From positions 1-36,804 of the forward strand of contig NZ_JAOWCB010000046.1 of assembly GCF_026420845.1 (NCBI RefSeq): 36,804 nucleotides of DNA, in the 5' to 3' direction. Source of the DNA: Streptomyces sp. PR69. GTDB lineage: Bacteria > Actinomycetota > Actinomycetes > Streptomycetales > Streptomycetaceae. The translations under genes and the position numbers were made by a program. The notes beneath the pieces were generated by a model, which saw nothing but the letters and a program-made list of their open reading frames with translations, was not told where the DNA came from and ran no database searches. Of the stretch, positions 23,554-31,251 are shown piece after piece; within the stretch, counting starts at the first letter, position 1; every line of letters begins with the position of its first letter.

Positions 23554-24501
23554 TTGCTCAAGTCTGCCCGCAAGAAGGCGAAGGACCCCGAGGGGCGGAT
23601 GCCTCTGGTCGAGCATCTGCGAGAGCTGCGTAACCGGCTGGTCAAGGCGCTGCTGGCCATCGTTCCGCTGACCGTCGTCGCGCTGTTCTTCGCCAAGGAC
23701 ATCGCCGAATTCCTGAGCGCCCCCGTGCCCCGGTGCCTCAGCGAGCAGGATCCTGCCGCGCAGGCCGGGAAGTGCGCCGTGCTCTCCCAGATCGGCATCA
23801 CGTCCCCGTTCACCACCTATGTCAAGGTGGCCATCATGGCCGCGCTGGTGGCGGCCGCGCCCGTGTGGCTCTACCAGCTGTGGGCCTTCATCGCCCCCGG
23901 ACTGCACAAGAACGAGAAGAAGTACGCGCTGTCCACGGTCGCGGTGGGCACCCCGCTTTTCCTCCTCGGCGGCTATCTGGCCTACTGGATTCTGCCGCAC
24001 GCCGTCCCCGTGATGCTGAGCTTCAGCGTCGAGGGCTCGGTCAACTACATCACCGTCGACGACATGATCGGCATGTCCGTCAAGCTCGTGCTCGCCTTCG
24101 GTCTGGCCTTCCAGCTGCCGCTGCTGCTCGCCCTGCTCAACGCGGGCGGTGTGATCAGCGGAGCGCGGATGCTGGGGTGGTGGCGCGGCATGGTGATGGG
24201 CATCGCCGTGTTCTCGGCGCTCGTCACGCCCACAGATCCGCTGTCCATGATCGCTCTCGCGGTGCCGATGACCGCCCTCTACTTCGGAGCCGTCGGGTTC
24301 GCGCTGCTCAACGACCGCCGCAAGGGTCTGCGACAGGGACCGGAGCTGAGCGACGACGAGGCGTCCGATCTTGATCTGGCACCGGAGGCCGTGGGTCCCG
24401 CTGAGCCCGTCTCCGCCGCCCGGGCGCTGCCCGAGCAGGCGAGCGGGGAGAGCGACGGCACTCGTGCACACCGGGTGAACGGCTACGACGACATCACCTG
24501 A
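23554..24501 (+). CDS. tatC: Twin-arginine translocase subunit TatC
   Basis: A 315-residue polytopic membrane protein with the usual six spans. Family motifs are MPLVEHLRELRNRLVKALLAI at the cytosolic N-terminus (the signal-peptide binding face), SPFTTYVKVAIMAALVAAAPVWLYQLWAFIAPGLHKNEKKY, and the ALVTPTDPLSMIALAVPM loop and span near the end. A 60-residue acidic C-terminal tail extends past the conserved core. The start is TTG at 23554, with GAGGA 7 bases upstream; no in-frame ATG fits better. TatC recognises twin-arginine signals and, with TatB, forms the receptor complex. A GC-rich hairpin at 24516-24545 may end the transcript. Confidence 0.96.
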   Translation: MLKSARKKAKDPEGRMPLVEHLRELRNRLVKALLAIVPLTVVALFFAKDIAEFLSAPVPRCLSEQDPAAQAGKCAVLSQIGITSPFTTYVKVAIMAALVAAAPVWLYQLWAFIAPGLHKNEKKYALSTVAVGTPLFLLGGYLAYWILPHAVPVMLSFSVEGSVNYITVDDMIGMSVKLVLAFGLAFQLPLLLALLNAGGVISGARMLGWWRGMVMGIAVFSALVTPTDPLSMIALAVPMTALYFGAVGFALLNDRRKGLRQGPELSDDEASDLDLAPEAVGPAEPVSAARALPEQASGESDGTRAHRVNGYDDIT

Positions 24502-24515
24502 CCGGTCAGGGTCCG

Positions 24516-24545
24516 CGGGGGCGCGGCAGCCCGAGCCCGCCCCCG
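24516..24545 (+). terminator. Possible weak terminator after tatC
   Basis: The arms cgggggcg (24516-24523) and cgcccccg (24538-24545) pair perfectly over 8 bases with a 14-base loop. There is no T run. It lies 14 bases after the tatC stop and before a likely helicase promoter. Confidence 0.45.
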
Positions 24546-24592
24546 TAACCACCGGTCGGATAAAGATCGCGCCTGCTGTCAGAGGCGGCGGG

Positions 24593-24598
24593 TAGGCT
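24593..24598 (+). promoter_or_regulatory. Possible -10 of a leaderless helicase message
   Basis: The hexamer taggct ends 10 bases before the helicase ATG, and no ribosome site is visible in between. That spacing would put the transcript start within a few bases of the ATG, giving a leaderless message, which is common in Streptomyces. No clear -35 is seen. Confidence 0.3.
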
Positions 24599-24608
24599 CG
24601 AAGACAAG

Positions 24609-27437
24609 ATGACCGAGGACCTCTCACCTGCCGAGCGCTATGCGGCGGCCCGCCTGAGGGCTGCCGAGGAGGCCACAGCTCTGGCCCCCTTCCGCGCGAT
24701 GTACGAGTTCGCTCTGGACCCGTTCCAGATAGACGCCTGCAATGCGCTGGAGGCGGGCAAGGGCGTGCTCGTCGCCGCGCCCACCGGCTCCGGCAAGACC
24801 ATCGTCGGCGAGTTCGCCGTCCACCTGGCCCTGGAGCAGGGCCGCAAATGCTTCTACACCACGCCCATCAAGGCGCTGTCCAACCAGAAGTACGCCGATC
24901 TGTGCAAGCGGTACGGCCCGGGGAAGGTCGGCCTGCTGACCGGCGACAACAGCGTCAACTCCGAGGCCCCGGTGGTCGTGATGACCACCGAAGTGCTGCG
25001 CAACATGCTCTACGCGGGCTCGCAGTCGCTCCTCGGGCTCGGCTATGTGGTGATGGACGAGGTGCACTACCTCTCCGACCGGTTCCGCGGAGCCGTCTGG
25101 GAGGAAGTGATCATTCACCTTCCCGAGTCGGTGACGCTGGTGTCACTGTCCGCCACCGTGTCCAACGCCGAGGAGTTCGGCGACTGGCTGGACACCGTCC
25201 GGGGCGACACCGAGGTCATCGTCTCCGAGGACCGGCCCGTGCCGCTGTGGCAGCACGTCCTGGCCGGCCGGCGGATGTACGACCTCTTCGAGGAGGAGAC
25301 CGACCACGGCGGGCGCGGCGTCGCCCGGCGCGAGGTCAACCCCGACCTGGTGCGGCTGGCCCGGATGGAGAACCAGCGCACGTACAACCCCCGCGACCGC
25401 CGCCGCGGCAAGATGGTGCGCGAGGCCGACCGCGAGCGGGAGCGCAGACAGCGCAGCAGGATCTGGACGCCGGGGCGGCCCGAGGTCATCGAGCGCCTCG
25501 ACGCGGAAGGGCTGCTGCCCGCCATCACCTTCATCTTCAGCCGGGCCGGCTGCGAGGCCGCCGTGCAGCAGTGCCTGTACGCGGGACTGCGGCTCAACGA
25601 CGAGGACGCACGACGGCGCGTGCGGGAGATCGTCGAGGAGCGCACCGCGACCATCCCCGGCGAAGATCTGCACGTCCTGGGCTACTACGAGTGGCTCGAA
25701 GGGCTGGAGCGCGGCATCGCCGCCCACCACGCGGGCATGCTGCCGACCTTCAAGGAGGTCGTCGAGGAGCTCTTCGTACGCGGCCTGGTGAAGGCGGTGT
25801 TCGCCACCGAGACGCTGGCGCTCGGCATCAACATGCCCGCCCGGACGGTGGTGTTGGAGAAGCTCGTCAAGTGGAACGGCGAGCAGCACGCCGACATCAC
25901 GCCCGGCGAGTACACGCAGCTGACGGGGCGGGCCGGGCGCCGCGGCATCGACGTCGAGGGGCATGCGGTGGTGCTGTGGCAGCGGGCCATGGACCCGGCG
26001 GCGCTCGCCGGGCTCGCGGGCACCCGCACCTATCCGCTGCGCTCCAGCTTCAAACCGTCGTACAACATGGCGGTCAATCTGGTCGAGCAGTTCGGCAGGC
26101 ACCGCTCACGGGAACTGCTGGAGAGGTCCTTCGCGCAGTTCCAGGCGGACAAGTCCGTCGTCGGCATCTCCCGACAGGTGCAGCGCAACGAAGAGGGCCT
26201 CCAGGGCTACCGCGAGGGCATGACCTGCCATCTGGGGGACTTCGAGGAGTACGCGCAGCTGCGCCGCGACCTCAAGGACCGGGAGACCGAGCTGGCCAAG
26301 CAGGGCGCGGCCCAGCGCAGGGCCGCGGCCGCCGCAGCGCTGGAAAAGCTCAAGCCCGGCGACGTCATCCATGTGCCGACGGGCAAGTTCGCCGGGCTGG
26401 CCCTGGTGCTGGACCCCGGCCTTGCCGCGGGACGGACCAACGGCCACCGGGGGTTCGAGCACCACGACGGCCCACGGCCGCTGGTCCTGACCGCGGAGCG
26501 GCAGGTCAAGCGGCTGGCGTCGATCGACTTCCCGGTGCCCGTGGAACCGCTGGAGCGGATGCGCATCCCCAGGTCCTTCAACCCGCGCTCACCGCAGTCC
26601 CGCAGGGATCTGGCGTCCGCGCTGCGCACCAAGGCCGGGCACATCACCCCCGAGCGGCACCGCAGAGAGCGCGCCGCGGCGGCCGACGACCGGGAGATCG
26701 CCCGGCTCCGCGCGGCGCTGCGGGCGCACCCCTGCCATGGGTGCGACGAGCGGGAGGACCATGCGCGGTGGGCCGAGCGCTATCACCGGCTGCAGCGCGA
26801 CACCCGGCAGCTGGAGCGGCGTATCGAGGGCCGCACCAACACCATCGCCCGCACCTTCGACCGGATCGTGGCGCTGCTGACCGAGCTGGACTATCTGCGC
26901 GGCGACGAGGTGACGGAGCACGGCAAGCGGCTCGCCCGGCTGTACGGAGAGCTGGACCTGCTGGCGAGCGAATGCCTGCGCGAGCGTGTGTGGGAGGGGC
27001 TGAGCCCGGCCGAACTGGCCGCGTGCGTCTCCGCGTTGGTCTATGAGGCACGGCAGGCGGACGACGCGCTGCCGCCGAAGGTCCCCGGCGGGAAGGCGAA
27101 GGCCGCGCTGGGCGAGATGGTGCGGATCTGGGGCCGTCTGGACGCGCTGGAGGAAGAGTTCCGCATCAACCAGACGGAGGGCGTGGGCCAGCGGGAGCCG
27201 GACCTCGGCTTCGCCTGGGCGGCGCACCAGTGGGCGTCCGACCGCAGCCTGGACGAGGTGCTCCGCGAGGCGGAGATGCCGGCGGGCGACTTCGTTCGCT
27301 GGTGCAAGCAGGTCATCGACGTCCTCGGCCAGATCGCGGCGGCGGCCCCTGCGGAGCACAGCACGGTGCCGCGGGCGGCGCGGCGGGCGGTGGACGCGTT
27401 GCTGAGGGGCGTGGTGGCGTACAGCTCAGTCGGCTGA
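24609..27437 (+). CDS. helY: DEAD/DEAH-box RNA helicase, HelY/Ski2-like
   Basis: A 942-residue superfamily 2 helicase. Motifs in order are the Q-like LDPFQIDACNAL, Walker A APTGSGKT (57-64), TPIKALSNQKY, TTEVLRNML, the DEVH box (150-153), SLSATVSNAEEF, AHHAGMLPTFKE, FATETLALGINMPARTVV and QLTGRAGRRGID. An Arg-rich insert (about 235-285) and a C-terminal DSHCT-type domain (about 770-940) complete the Ski2/Mtr4-like layout. Such enzymes unwind structured RNA, and mycobacterial HelY is the closest named relative. The helicase is placed directly after the tat genes, as I recall from other Streptomyces. No ribosome site is visible. It ends before a repeat-rich gap. Confidence 0.95.
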   Translation: MTEDLSPAERYAAARLRAAEEATALAPFRAMYEFALDPFQIDACNALEAGKGVLVAAPTGSGKTIVGEFAVHLALEQGRKCFYTTPIKALSNQKYADLCKRYGPGKVGLLTGDNSVNSEAPVVVMTTEVLRNMLYAGSQSLLGLGYVVMDEVHYLSDRFRGAVWEEVIIHLPESVTLVSLSATVSNAEEFGDWLDTVRGDTEVIVSEDRPVPLWQHVLAGRRMYDLFEEETDHGGRGVARREVNPDLVRLARMENQRTYNPRDRRRGKMVREADRERERRQRSRIWTPGRPEVIERLDAEGLLPAITFIFSRAGCEAAVQQCLYAGLRLNDEDARRRVREIVEERTATIPGEDLHVLGYYEWLEGLERGIAAHHAGMLPTFKEVVEELFVRGLVKAVFATETLALGINMPARTVVLEKLVKWNGEQHADITPGEYTQLTGRAGRRGIDVEGHAVVLWQRAMDPAALAGLAGTRTYPLRSSFKPSYNMAVNLVEQFGRHRSRELLERSFAQFQADKSVVGISRQVQRNEEGLQGYREGMTCHLGDFEEYAQLRRDLKDRETELAKQGAAQRRAAAAAALEKLKPGDVIHVPTGKFAGLALVLDPGLAAGRTNGHRGFEHHDGPRPLVLTAERQVKRLASIDFPVPVEPLERMRIPRSFNPRSPQSRRDLASALRTKAGHITPERHRRERAAAADDREIARLRAALRAHPCHGCDEREDHARWAERYHRLQRDTRQLERRIEGRTNTIARTFDRIVALLTELDYLRGDEVTEHGKRLARLYGELDLLASECLRERVWEGLSPAELAACVSALVYEARQADDALPPKVPGGKAKAALGEMVRIWGRLDALEEEFRINQTEGVGQREPDLGFAWAAHQWASDRSLDEVLREAEMPAGDFVRWCKQVIDVLGQIAAAAPAEHSTVPRAARRAVDALLRGVVAYSSVG

Positions 27438-28025
27438 CCCCGGACCGGCCTAAACCTGGGGCTCCGCCCCAGCCCCAGTTTCCCGGGGGCTCCGCCCCCG
27501 GACCCCCGCGCCTCAATCTCCCCCAGCTACCGCTGGGGGTACCCCCAGGCGAGGCTGAATTTCCGGCTCCTGTGCCTCAATCGCCGGCGGGGCTGGGTTT
27601 CTGGTTCCTGCGCCTCGAACGCTGGAGGGGTTGGGTTTCTGGTTCGTGCGCCTCAAGCGCTGGAGGGGTTGGGTTTCCGGCCCCGGCTCCTCAAGCGCCG
27701 GAGGGGCTTGAATGTGCAGCCCCTCGCGCCTCAAGCGCCGGAGGCCGCTTCCGGCTCTCGCGCCTCGAACGCTGGAGGGGCTGGATTTTCCAGCCCGTTG
27801 GGGGCACCCCCGGACGAAGTCTGGGGGAGTTTGAGGACACGGCCGAAGGCCGTACCGGGGGTCTGGGGGCGGAGCCCCCAGTTACGGGAAGGGGCGGGGA
27901 GGGGAGAAAAACCGGCGCAGCACCAAGCTCCCCCAGGTCGCCGCGAGGACCCGATCGCCAGGACCGGCAATGGCCCCACGGCCCGACGGCACCGGCCCCG
28001 CGGCGATCCGGCGGGCGGGACCGCG
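27438..28025. repeat. Repeat-rich gap between convergent helicase and siderophore genes
   Basis: This 588-base gap has no gene with believable codon use. From the left it has two GC stems with loop ctccg (27459-27500), a palindromic unit ctcccccag...ctgggggtaccccc (27518-27547), a 38-bp tandem array (27565-27805), the same palindromic unit in inverted form (27799-27830) and another stem ctgggggcggagcccccag (27864-27882). Such elements are common in Streptomyces gaps. Bidirectional termination is the simplest role. Confidence 0.8.
27565..27805 (+). repeat. Six-copy tandem array of about 38 bp
   Basis: Each unit begins cctcaa or cctcga, followed by cgctggagggg or cgccggagggg and a ggttgggtttctggtt-like part. 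Units start at 27575, 27613, 27651, 27689, 27729 and 27763, giving spacings of 38, 38, 38, 40 and 34. A seventh, interrupted copy begins at 27511 and is split by a palindromic element. The last unit contains the hairpin ggctggattttccagcc. No unique spacers are present. Confidence 0.85.
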
Positions 28026-28868
28026 TCACGCGGCTTCTTGTTCCCGCTCCACCTGCTCATTCCAGTCGCGCTTGATCGCGCGCCACGCCTCGTCCGTCTT
28101 GCCCAGACGCCAGTACCCCGAGATGGACAGACTCTCGCGCGCGACCCCGCGCTCCAGGCGGAGGTGGCGGCGGAGCTCCTTCACAAAGCCCGCCTCGCCG
28201 TGGACGAAGGCGCAGACCCGGCCCTCGGGGAAGTCCAGCGCGGTGACCGCGGCCAGCAGTGCCTCGCCCACAGGGCGGCCGCCCCGGTGCAGCCAGGTGA
28301 TCGTCACTCCGTCCGGCGTGACGATCTTCTGTTCCTCCTCGGGGCCCGCCACCTCCACCAGTGCGTGCACCACGGCGCCCGCCGGCATCCGCTCCAGTGA
28401 CGCCGCGATCGCGGGCAGCGCGCTCTCATCGCCGACGAGCAGATGCCAGTCCGCCGCCGGATCGGGGGCGTACCCCCCGCCCGGCCCGAGGAACCGCACG
28501 ACCTCGCCCGGCCGGGCGCGGGCCGCCCAGGGCCCGGCCAGGCCCTCGTCGCCGTGGACCACGAAATCGATCGCCAGCTCCCGCGCGACGGGGTCCCAGC
28601 CGCGCACCGTGTATGTGCGGTTGGCCGGCCACTGCTCGCGTGGGAACTCCTCGCGGATGCGCTGTATGTCGAACGGCTCCGGATAGCGCACGCCGTCCAC
28701 GGGGAAGAGCAGTTTCACATAGTGGTCGGTGAACTCGCCCGCTTCAAAGGCCTGCAGACAGCCCTCGCCGCCCAGCACGACCCGCACCATATGCGGAGTG
28801 ATCCGCTCCGTGCGGATGACCCGCGCTTCATGGGTCATCGGCGCTTTGCGGTTCGGTTCCTCGGCCAC
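28026..28868 (-). CDS. Siderophore-interacting protein, FAD-dependent ferric-siderophore reductase
   Basis: A 280-residue cytosolic flavoprotein of the SIP (ViuB-like) family. It releases iron by reducing ferric siderophores after uptake. The FAD-binding part shows the RTYTVRGWDP motif and VVHGDEGLAGPWAARARPGE; the C-terminal SIP domain has HLLVGDESALPAIAASLERMP, VCAFVHGEAGFVKELRRHL and SGYWRLGKTDEAW. The start is GTG at 28866-28868 with GGGGAGA upstream; the internal ATG ten codons later is an alternative. An iron-box-like palindrome lies about 30 bases upstream, so repression by a DtxR-type regulator under iron sufficiency is likely. No siderophore uptake genes adjoin it. Confidence 0.94.
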   Translation of the reverse strand: MAEEPNRKAPMTHEARVIRTERITPHMVRVVLGGEGCLQAFEAGEFTDHYVKLLFPVDGVRYPEPFDIQRIREEFPREQWPANRTYTVRGWDPVARELAIDFVVHGDEGLAGPWAARARPGEVVRFLGPGGGYAPDPAADWHLLVGDESALPAIAASLERMPAGAVVHALVEVAGPEEEQKIVTPDGVTITWLHRGGRPVGEALLAAVTALDFPEGRVCAFVHGEAGFVKELRRHLRLERGVARESLSISGYWRLGKTDEAWRAIKRDWNEQVEREQEAA

Positions 28869-28897
28869 GGCGGTCTCCCCGGAGTCTGCGGTCTCGC

Positions 28898-28920
28898 TAG
28901 CTTAGGCTTACCTAAGCTAA
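28898..28920 (-). promoter_or_regulatory. Iron box (DtxR/IdeR/DmdR-type operator) for the siderophore gene
   Basis: The perfect 9-bp arms tagcttagg (28898-28906) and cctaagcta (28911-28919) are separated by ctta. The AT-rich ttaggcttacctaagctaa (28902-28920) matches most positions of the 19-bp actinobacterial iron-box consensus built on TTAGGTTAGGCTAACCTAA. It sits in the 56-base gap upstream of the siderophore gene. Confidence 0.75.
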
Positions 28921-28924
28921 CACC

Positions 28925-29851
28925 TCATCGGGGAAGCGTCGCCAGCAGTCTGGTCAGCGCGCCTCCCAGCCCCCACCGGGCCGCCAGCTCCTCCAGCCGC
29001 TCCGGGTCGCGCGGCTCCGACGGCAGGGCCGGGTCGAATTCCGGCAGCGGGACGTCCCGCGCGACCTGTACGACCTTCGGCGCGACCGCCAGATAGTCCC
29101 GCGCCTCGTCCAGCCGCTTGCGCTGCGCGGGCGTCAGCCTTGAGCGGGGGTCGTCGACCGCCGCCATGATCCCTGCTAGATCCCCGTATGCCTCCAGCAG
29201 CTTCGCCGCCGTCTTCTCGCCGACCCCGGGCACCCCTGGAAGACCGTCGCTGGGGTCCCCGCGCAGCAGTGCGAGATCGGCGTATCCGGGGCCGTCCACC
29301 CCGTACTTCTGGCGCAGCCACGCCTCATCCGTGATCTGCAGCGTGCCCACGCCCTTGAGCGGATACAGCACCCGCCGCTGCCGTGCGTCGTCCACCAGCT
29401 GGAACAGATCGCGGTCCCCGGTCACGATGTCCACCGGCCCCTCGGCGCGCGCGGCCAGGGTGCCGATCACATCGTCGGCCTCATAGCCGTCGGCGCCGAC
29501 GCGGGCGATCCCGAGCGCCTTGAGCACCTCCTCGATCACCGGGACCTGCGGGGAGAGGGTGTCCGGCACCTCCTCCTCGTCCGGGACGTCCTCCGCCGTC
29601 TCTGCGGCGACGCGATGTGCCTTGTACGAGGGAATCAGCTCCACCCGCCAGTGCGGCCGCCAGTCGTTGTCCCAGCAGGCCACGAGGTCGTCCGGGCGGT
29701 GGTCCTGGACCAGCCGGCCGATGAAGTCGAGCAGTCCGCGCACGGCGTTGACCGGCGTGCCGTCCGGGGCGCGCACCGAGTCGGGCACTCCGAAGTAGGC
29801 GCGGAAGTACAGAGAGGCGGAGTCGAGGAGCATCAGGCGTCGCGTCGTCAC
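28925..29851 (-). CDS. Stand-alone 5'-3' exonuclease (PolA-type 5' nuclease, FEN fold)
   Basis: A 308-residue nuclease equal to the 5'-nuclease domain of DNA polymerase I without the polymerase. Metal-binding acidic residues are seen in MLLDSASLYFRAYFG, VACWDNDWRPHWR, GADGYEADDVIGTLA and DIVTGDRDLFQLVDD. The helix-hairpin-helix LRGDPSDGLPGVPGVGEKTAAKLLEAYG binds DNA. It removes flaps and RNA primers. I chose the GTG at 29849-29851 (TTRRLMLLD); the open frame goes further upstream but lacks a ribosome site and family similarity there. Its stop lies just before the iron box of the siderophore gene, so the two are unlikely to be co-regulated. Confidence 0.93.
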   Translation of the reverse strand: MTTRRLMLLDSASLYFRAYFGVPDSVRAPDGTPVNAVRGLLDFIGRLVQDHRPDDLVACWDNDWRPHWRVELIPSYKAHRVAAETAEDVPDEEEVPDTLSPQVPVIEEVLKALGIARVGADGYEADDVIGTLAARAEGPVDIVTGDRDLFQLVDDARQRRVLYPLKGVGTLQITDEAWLRQKYGVDGPGYADLALLRGDPSDGLPGVPGVGEKTAAKLLEAYGDLAGIMAAVDDPRSRLTPAQRKRLDEARDYLAVAPKVVQVARDVPLPEFDPALPSEPRDPERLEELAARWGLGGALTRLLATLPR

Positions 29852-29911
29852 AACCCCGATGATGCCCCACACCACTGACACCCCGTGAAGTAGATCACTA
29901 TTGCGTTTCTT

Positions 29912-29925
29912 CCGGACATGTCCGG
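29912..29925. promoter_or_regulatory. 14-bp perfect palindrome upstream of the betaine transporter
   Basis: The sequence ccggacatgtccgg is a perfect palindrome in the 167-base divergent gap between the exonuclease gene and the transporter operon. A regulator dimer could bind here. tgtaccct near 29952 may be a -10 of the operon. The palindrome could be chance, as 14 bases is short. Confidence 0.3.
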
Positions 29926-30018
29926 GCAGAAGCGGACGCGAGGCAGACGGGTGTACCCTACAACCATCTGATGCCCCCGCTCCCCGCTCCCCGTATCGGT
30001 TCAACGCGTGAGGTGTAT

Positions 30019-31251
30019 GTGTCCAGGCTGCAGGCCGAGCACGTCTACAAAGTGTTCGGCAGACGACCCGACGAAGCCGTGCGACGGCTCGAAAGCGGCG
30101 CGGACCGCGATGAGCTGCGCGCCGACGGCACGACCGCAGCGGTGATCGACGCCTCGTTCACCGTCGAGCCGGGCCAGATCTTCGTCGTCATGGGTCTTTC
30201 CGGGTCCGGCAAGTCCACCCTGCTGCGCATGCTCAACGGACTGCTGGAACCCACCGCCGGACACGTGCTCCACGACGGCCAGGACCTGACCAGCCTCACC
30301 GCCCGCGAACTGCGCGCCGTACGCGCCACCAAGATCAGCATGGTCTTCCAGCACTTCGCGCTCTTCCCGCACCGCAGCGTGCTGGAGAACGCCGCGTACG
30401 GACTCGAAGTGCAGGGCGTCGCGCGCGTGGAACGCGAACGGCGCGCCGCAGAGGCGCTGGAGCTCTGCGGACTCTCCGGCTGGGAGACCTCCTGGCCCGA
30501 CGAGCTCTCCGGCGGCATGCAGCAGCGCGTCGGCCTCGCCCGCGCGCTGGCCACCGACGCCGATCTGCTGCTGATGGACGAGTCCTTCAGCGCACTCGAT
30601 CCGCTGATCCGCCGCGATATGCAGGACCAGCTCCTCGAACTGCAGCGCAGGCTCAACAAGACCATCGTCTTCATCACCCACGACCTCAACGAGGCCATGC
30701 GCCTCGGCGACCGGATCGCGGTGATGCGGGACGGCAGGATCGTGCAGCTCGGCACCGCGGAGGACATCCTGCTGCGGCCCGCCAACGACTACGTCGCCTC
30801 CTTCATCCAGGACGTCGACCGCTCGCGCGTGCTCACCGCGGGCGCGATCATGGCCGAGCCGCCCGCGGGCGGCTCGGCGGAGGAACTGCTGGCCGCCGCG
30901 CCCGCCGCCGTACGCGCCGACACCGCGGTGATCGAGCTGTTCGCCCCCTGCGCCGAAGCCGAGGCCCCGGTGGCCGTCGTCGACGCCGCCGGGGAGCCGA
31001 TCGGCGTCATCACCCGTGAGCGGCTGCTGGCCGCACTCGGCGAAGCCACCGCAGACGGCCGGTCAGCCGGTCAGTCAGCCGGCCGCCCAGACAGCGGCGG
31101 CCGGACCGGCGGCGGACCGACCGGCGACGGGCCGACCGGGGACGGGCCGACCGGGGACGGGCCGGCAAGCGACGGGTCGGACGGCGACGGGCCAATCGGG
31201 GACGGGCCTGTCGGCGACGGGCCGACCCGCAAGGAGGCCGCCCGTGCCTAG
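30019..31251 (+). CDS. Glycine betaine/proline-type ABC transporter ATPase (ProV/OpuAA)
   Basis: A 410-residue ABC ATPase. The N-terminus YKVFGRRPDEAVRRLE is typical of ProV-like proteins. Walker A is GLSGSGKST (59-67), the Q-loop is in ISMVFQHFALFPHRSVLENAAYG, the signature is LSGGMQQRVGLARAL (from 163), and Walker B is LLLMDESFSALDP with Asp187-Glu188. A CBS-like region (about 270-345) is the place where ionic strength is sensed in relatives. The tail then carries eight five-residue repeats of GDGPT type (364-403), which are not part of the family fold. The start is GTG at 30019 with GTGAGGT upstream; the ATG at 29971 lacks a ribosome site. It couples ATP hydrolysis to osmoprotectant uptake. 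Confidence 0.94.
   Translation: MSRLQAEHVYKVFGRRPDEAVRRLESGADRDELRADGTTAAVIDASFTVEPGQIFVVMGLSGSGKSTLLRMLNGLLEPTAGHVLHDGQDLTSLTARELRAVRATKISMVFQHFALFPHRSVLENAAYGLEVQGVARVERERRAAEALELCGLSGWETSWPDELSGGMQQRVGLARALATDADLLLMDESFSALDPLIRRDMQDQLLELQRRLNKTIVFITHDLNEAMRLGDRIAVMRDGRIVQLGTAEDILLRPANDYVASFIQDVDRSRVLTAGAIMAEPPAGGSAEELLAAAPAAVRADTAVIELFAPCAEAEAPVAVVDAAGEPIGVITRERLLAALGEATADGRSAGQSAGRPDSGGRTGGGPTGDGPTGDGPTGDGPASDGSDGDGPIGDGPVGDGPTRKEAARA
31108..31227 (+). repeat. In-frame 15-bp minisatellite in the ATPase tail
   Basis: Eight 15-bp units run from 31108 to 31227, reading GGGPT, GDGPT, GDGPT, GDGPA, SDGSD, GDGPI, GDGPV and GDGPT. The DNA unit is close to ggcgacgggccgacc. The array ends 3 bases before the AAGGAGG ribosome site (31231-31237) of the permease gene. 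Copy number changes would keep the frame. Confidence 0.9.

Noticed and set aside
27565..27805. CRISPR array
   Set aside because: The spacing is regular at about 38 bases, but the whole period is repeat with no unique spacers, and no cas genes are present. The RecB-like nuclease at 4004-4864 is far away and not a cas4 in context.
27230..28400. Several long plus-strand frames across the repeat gap
   Set aside because: Their sequences are translations of the repeat array and of the antisense of the siderophore gene, with no codon bias or domains.
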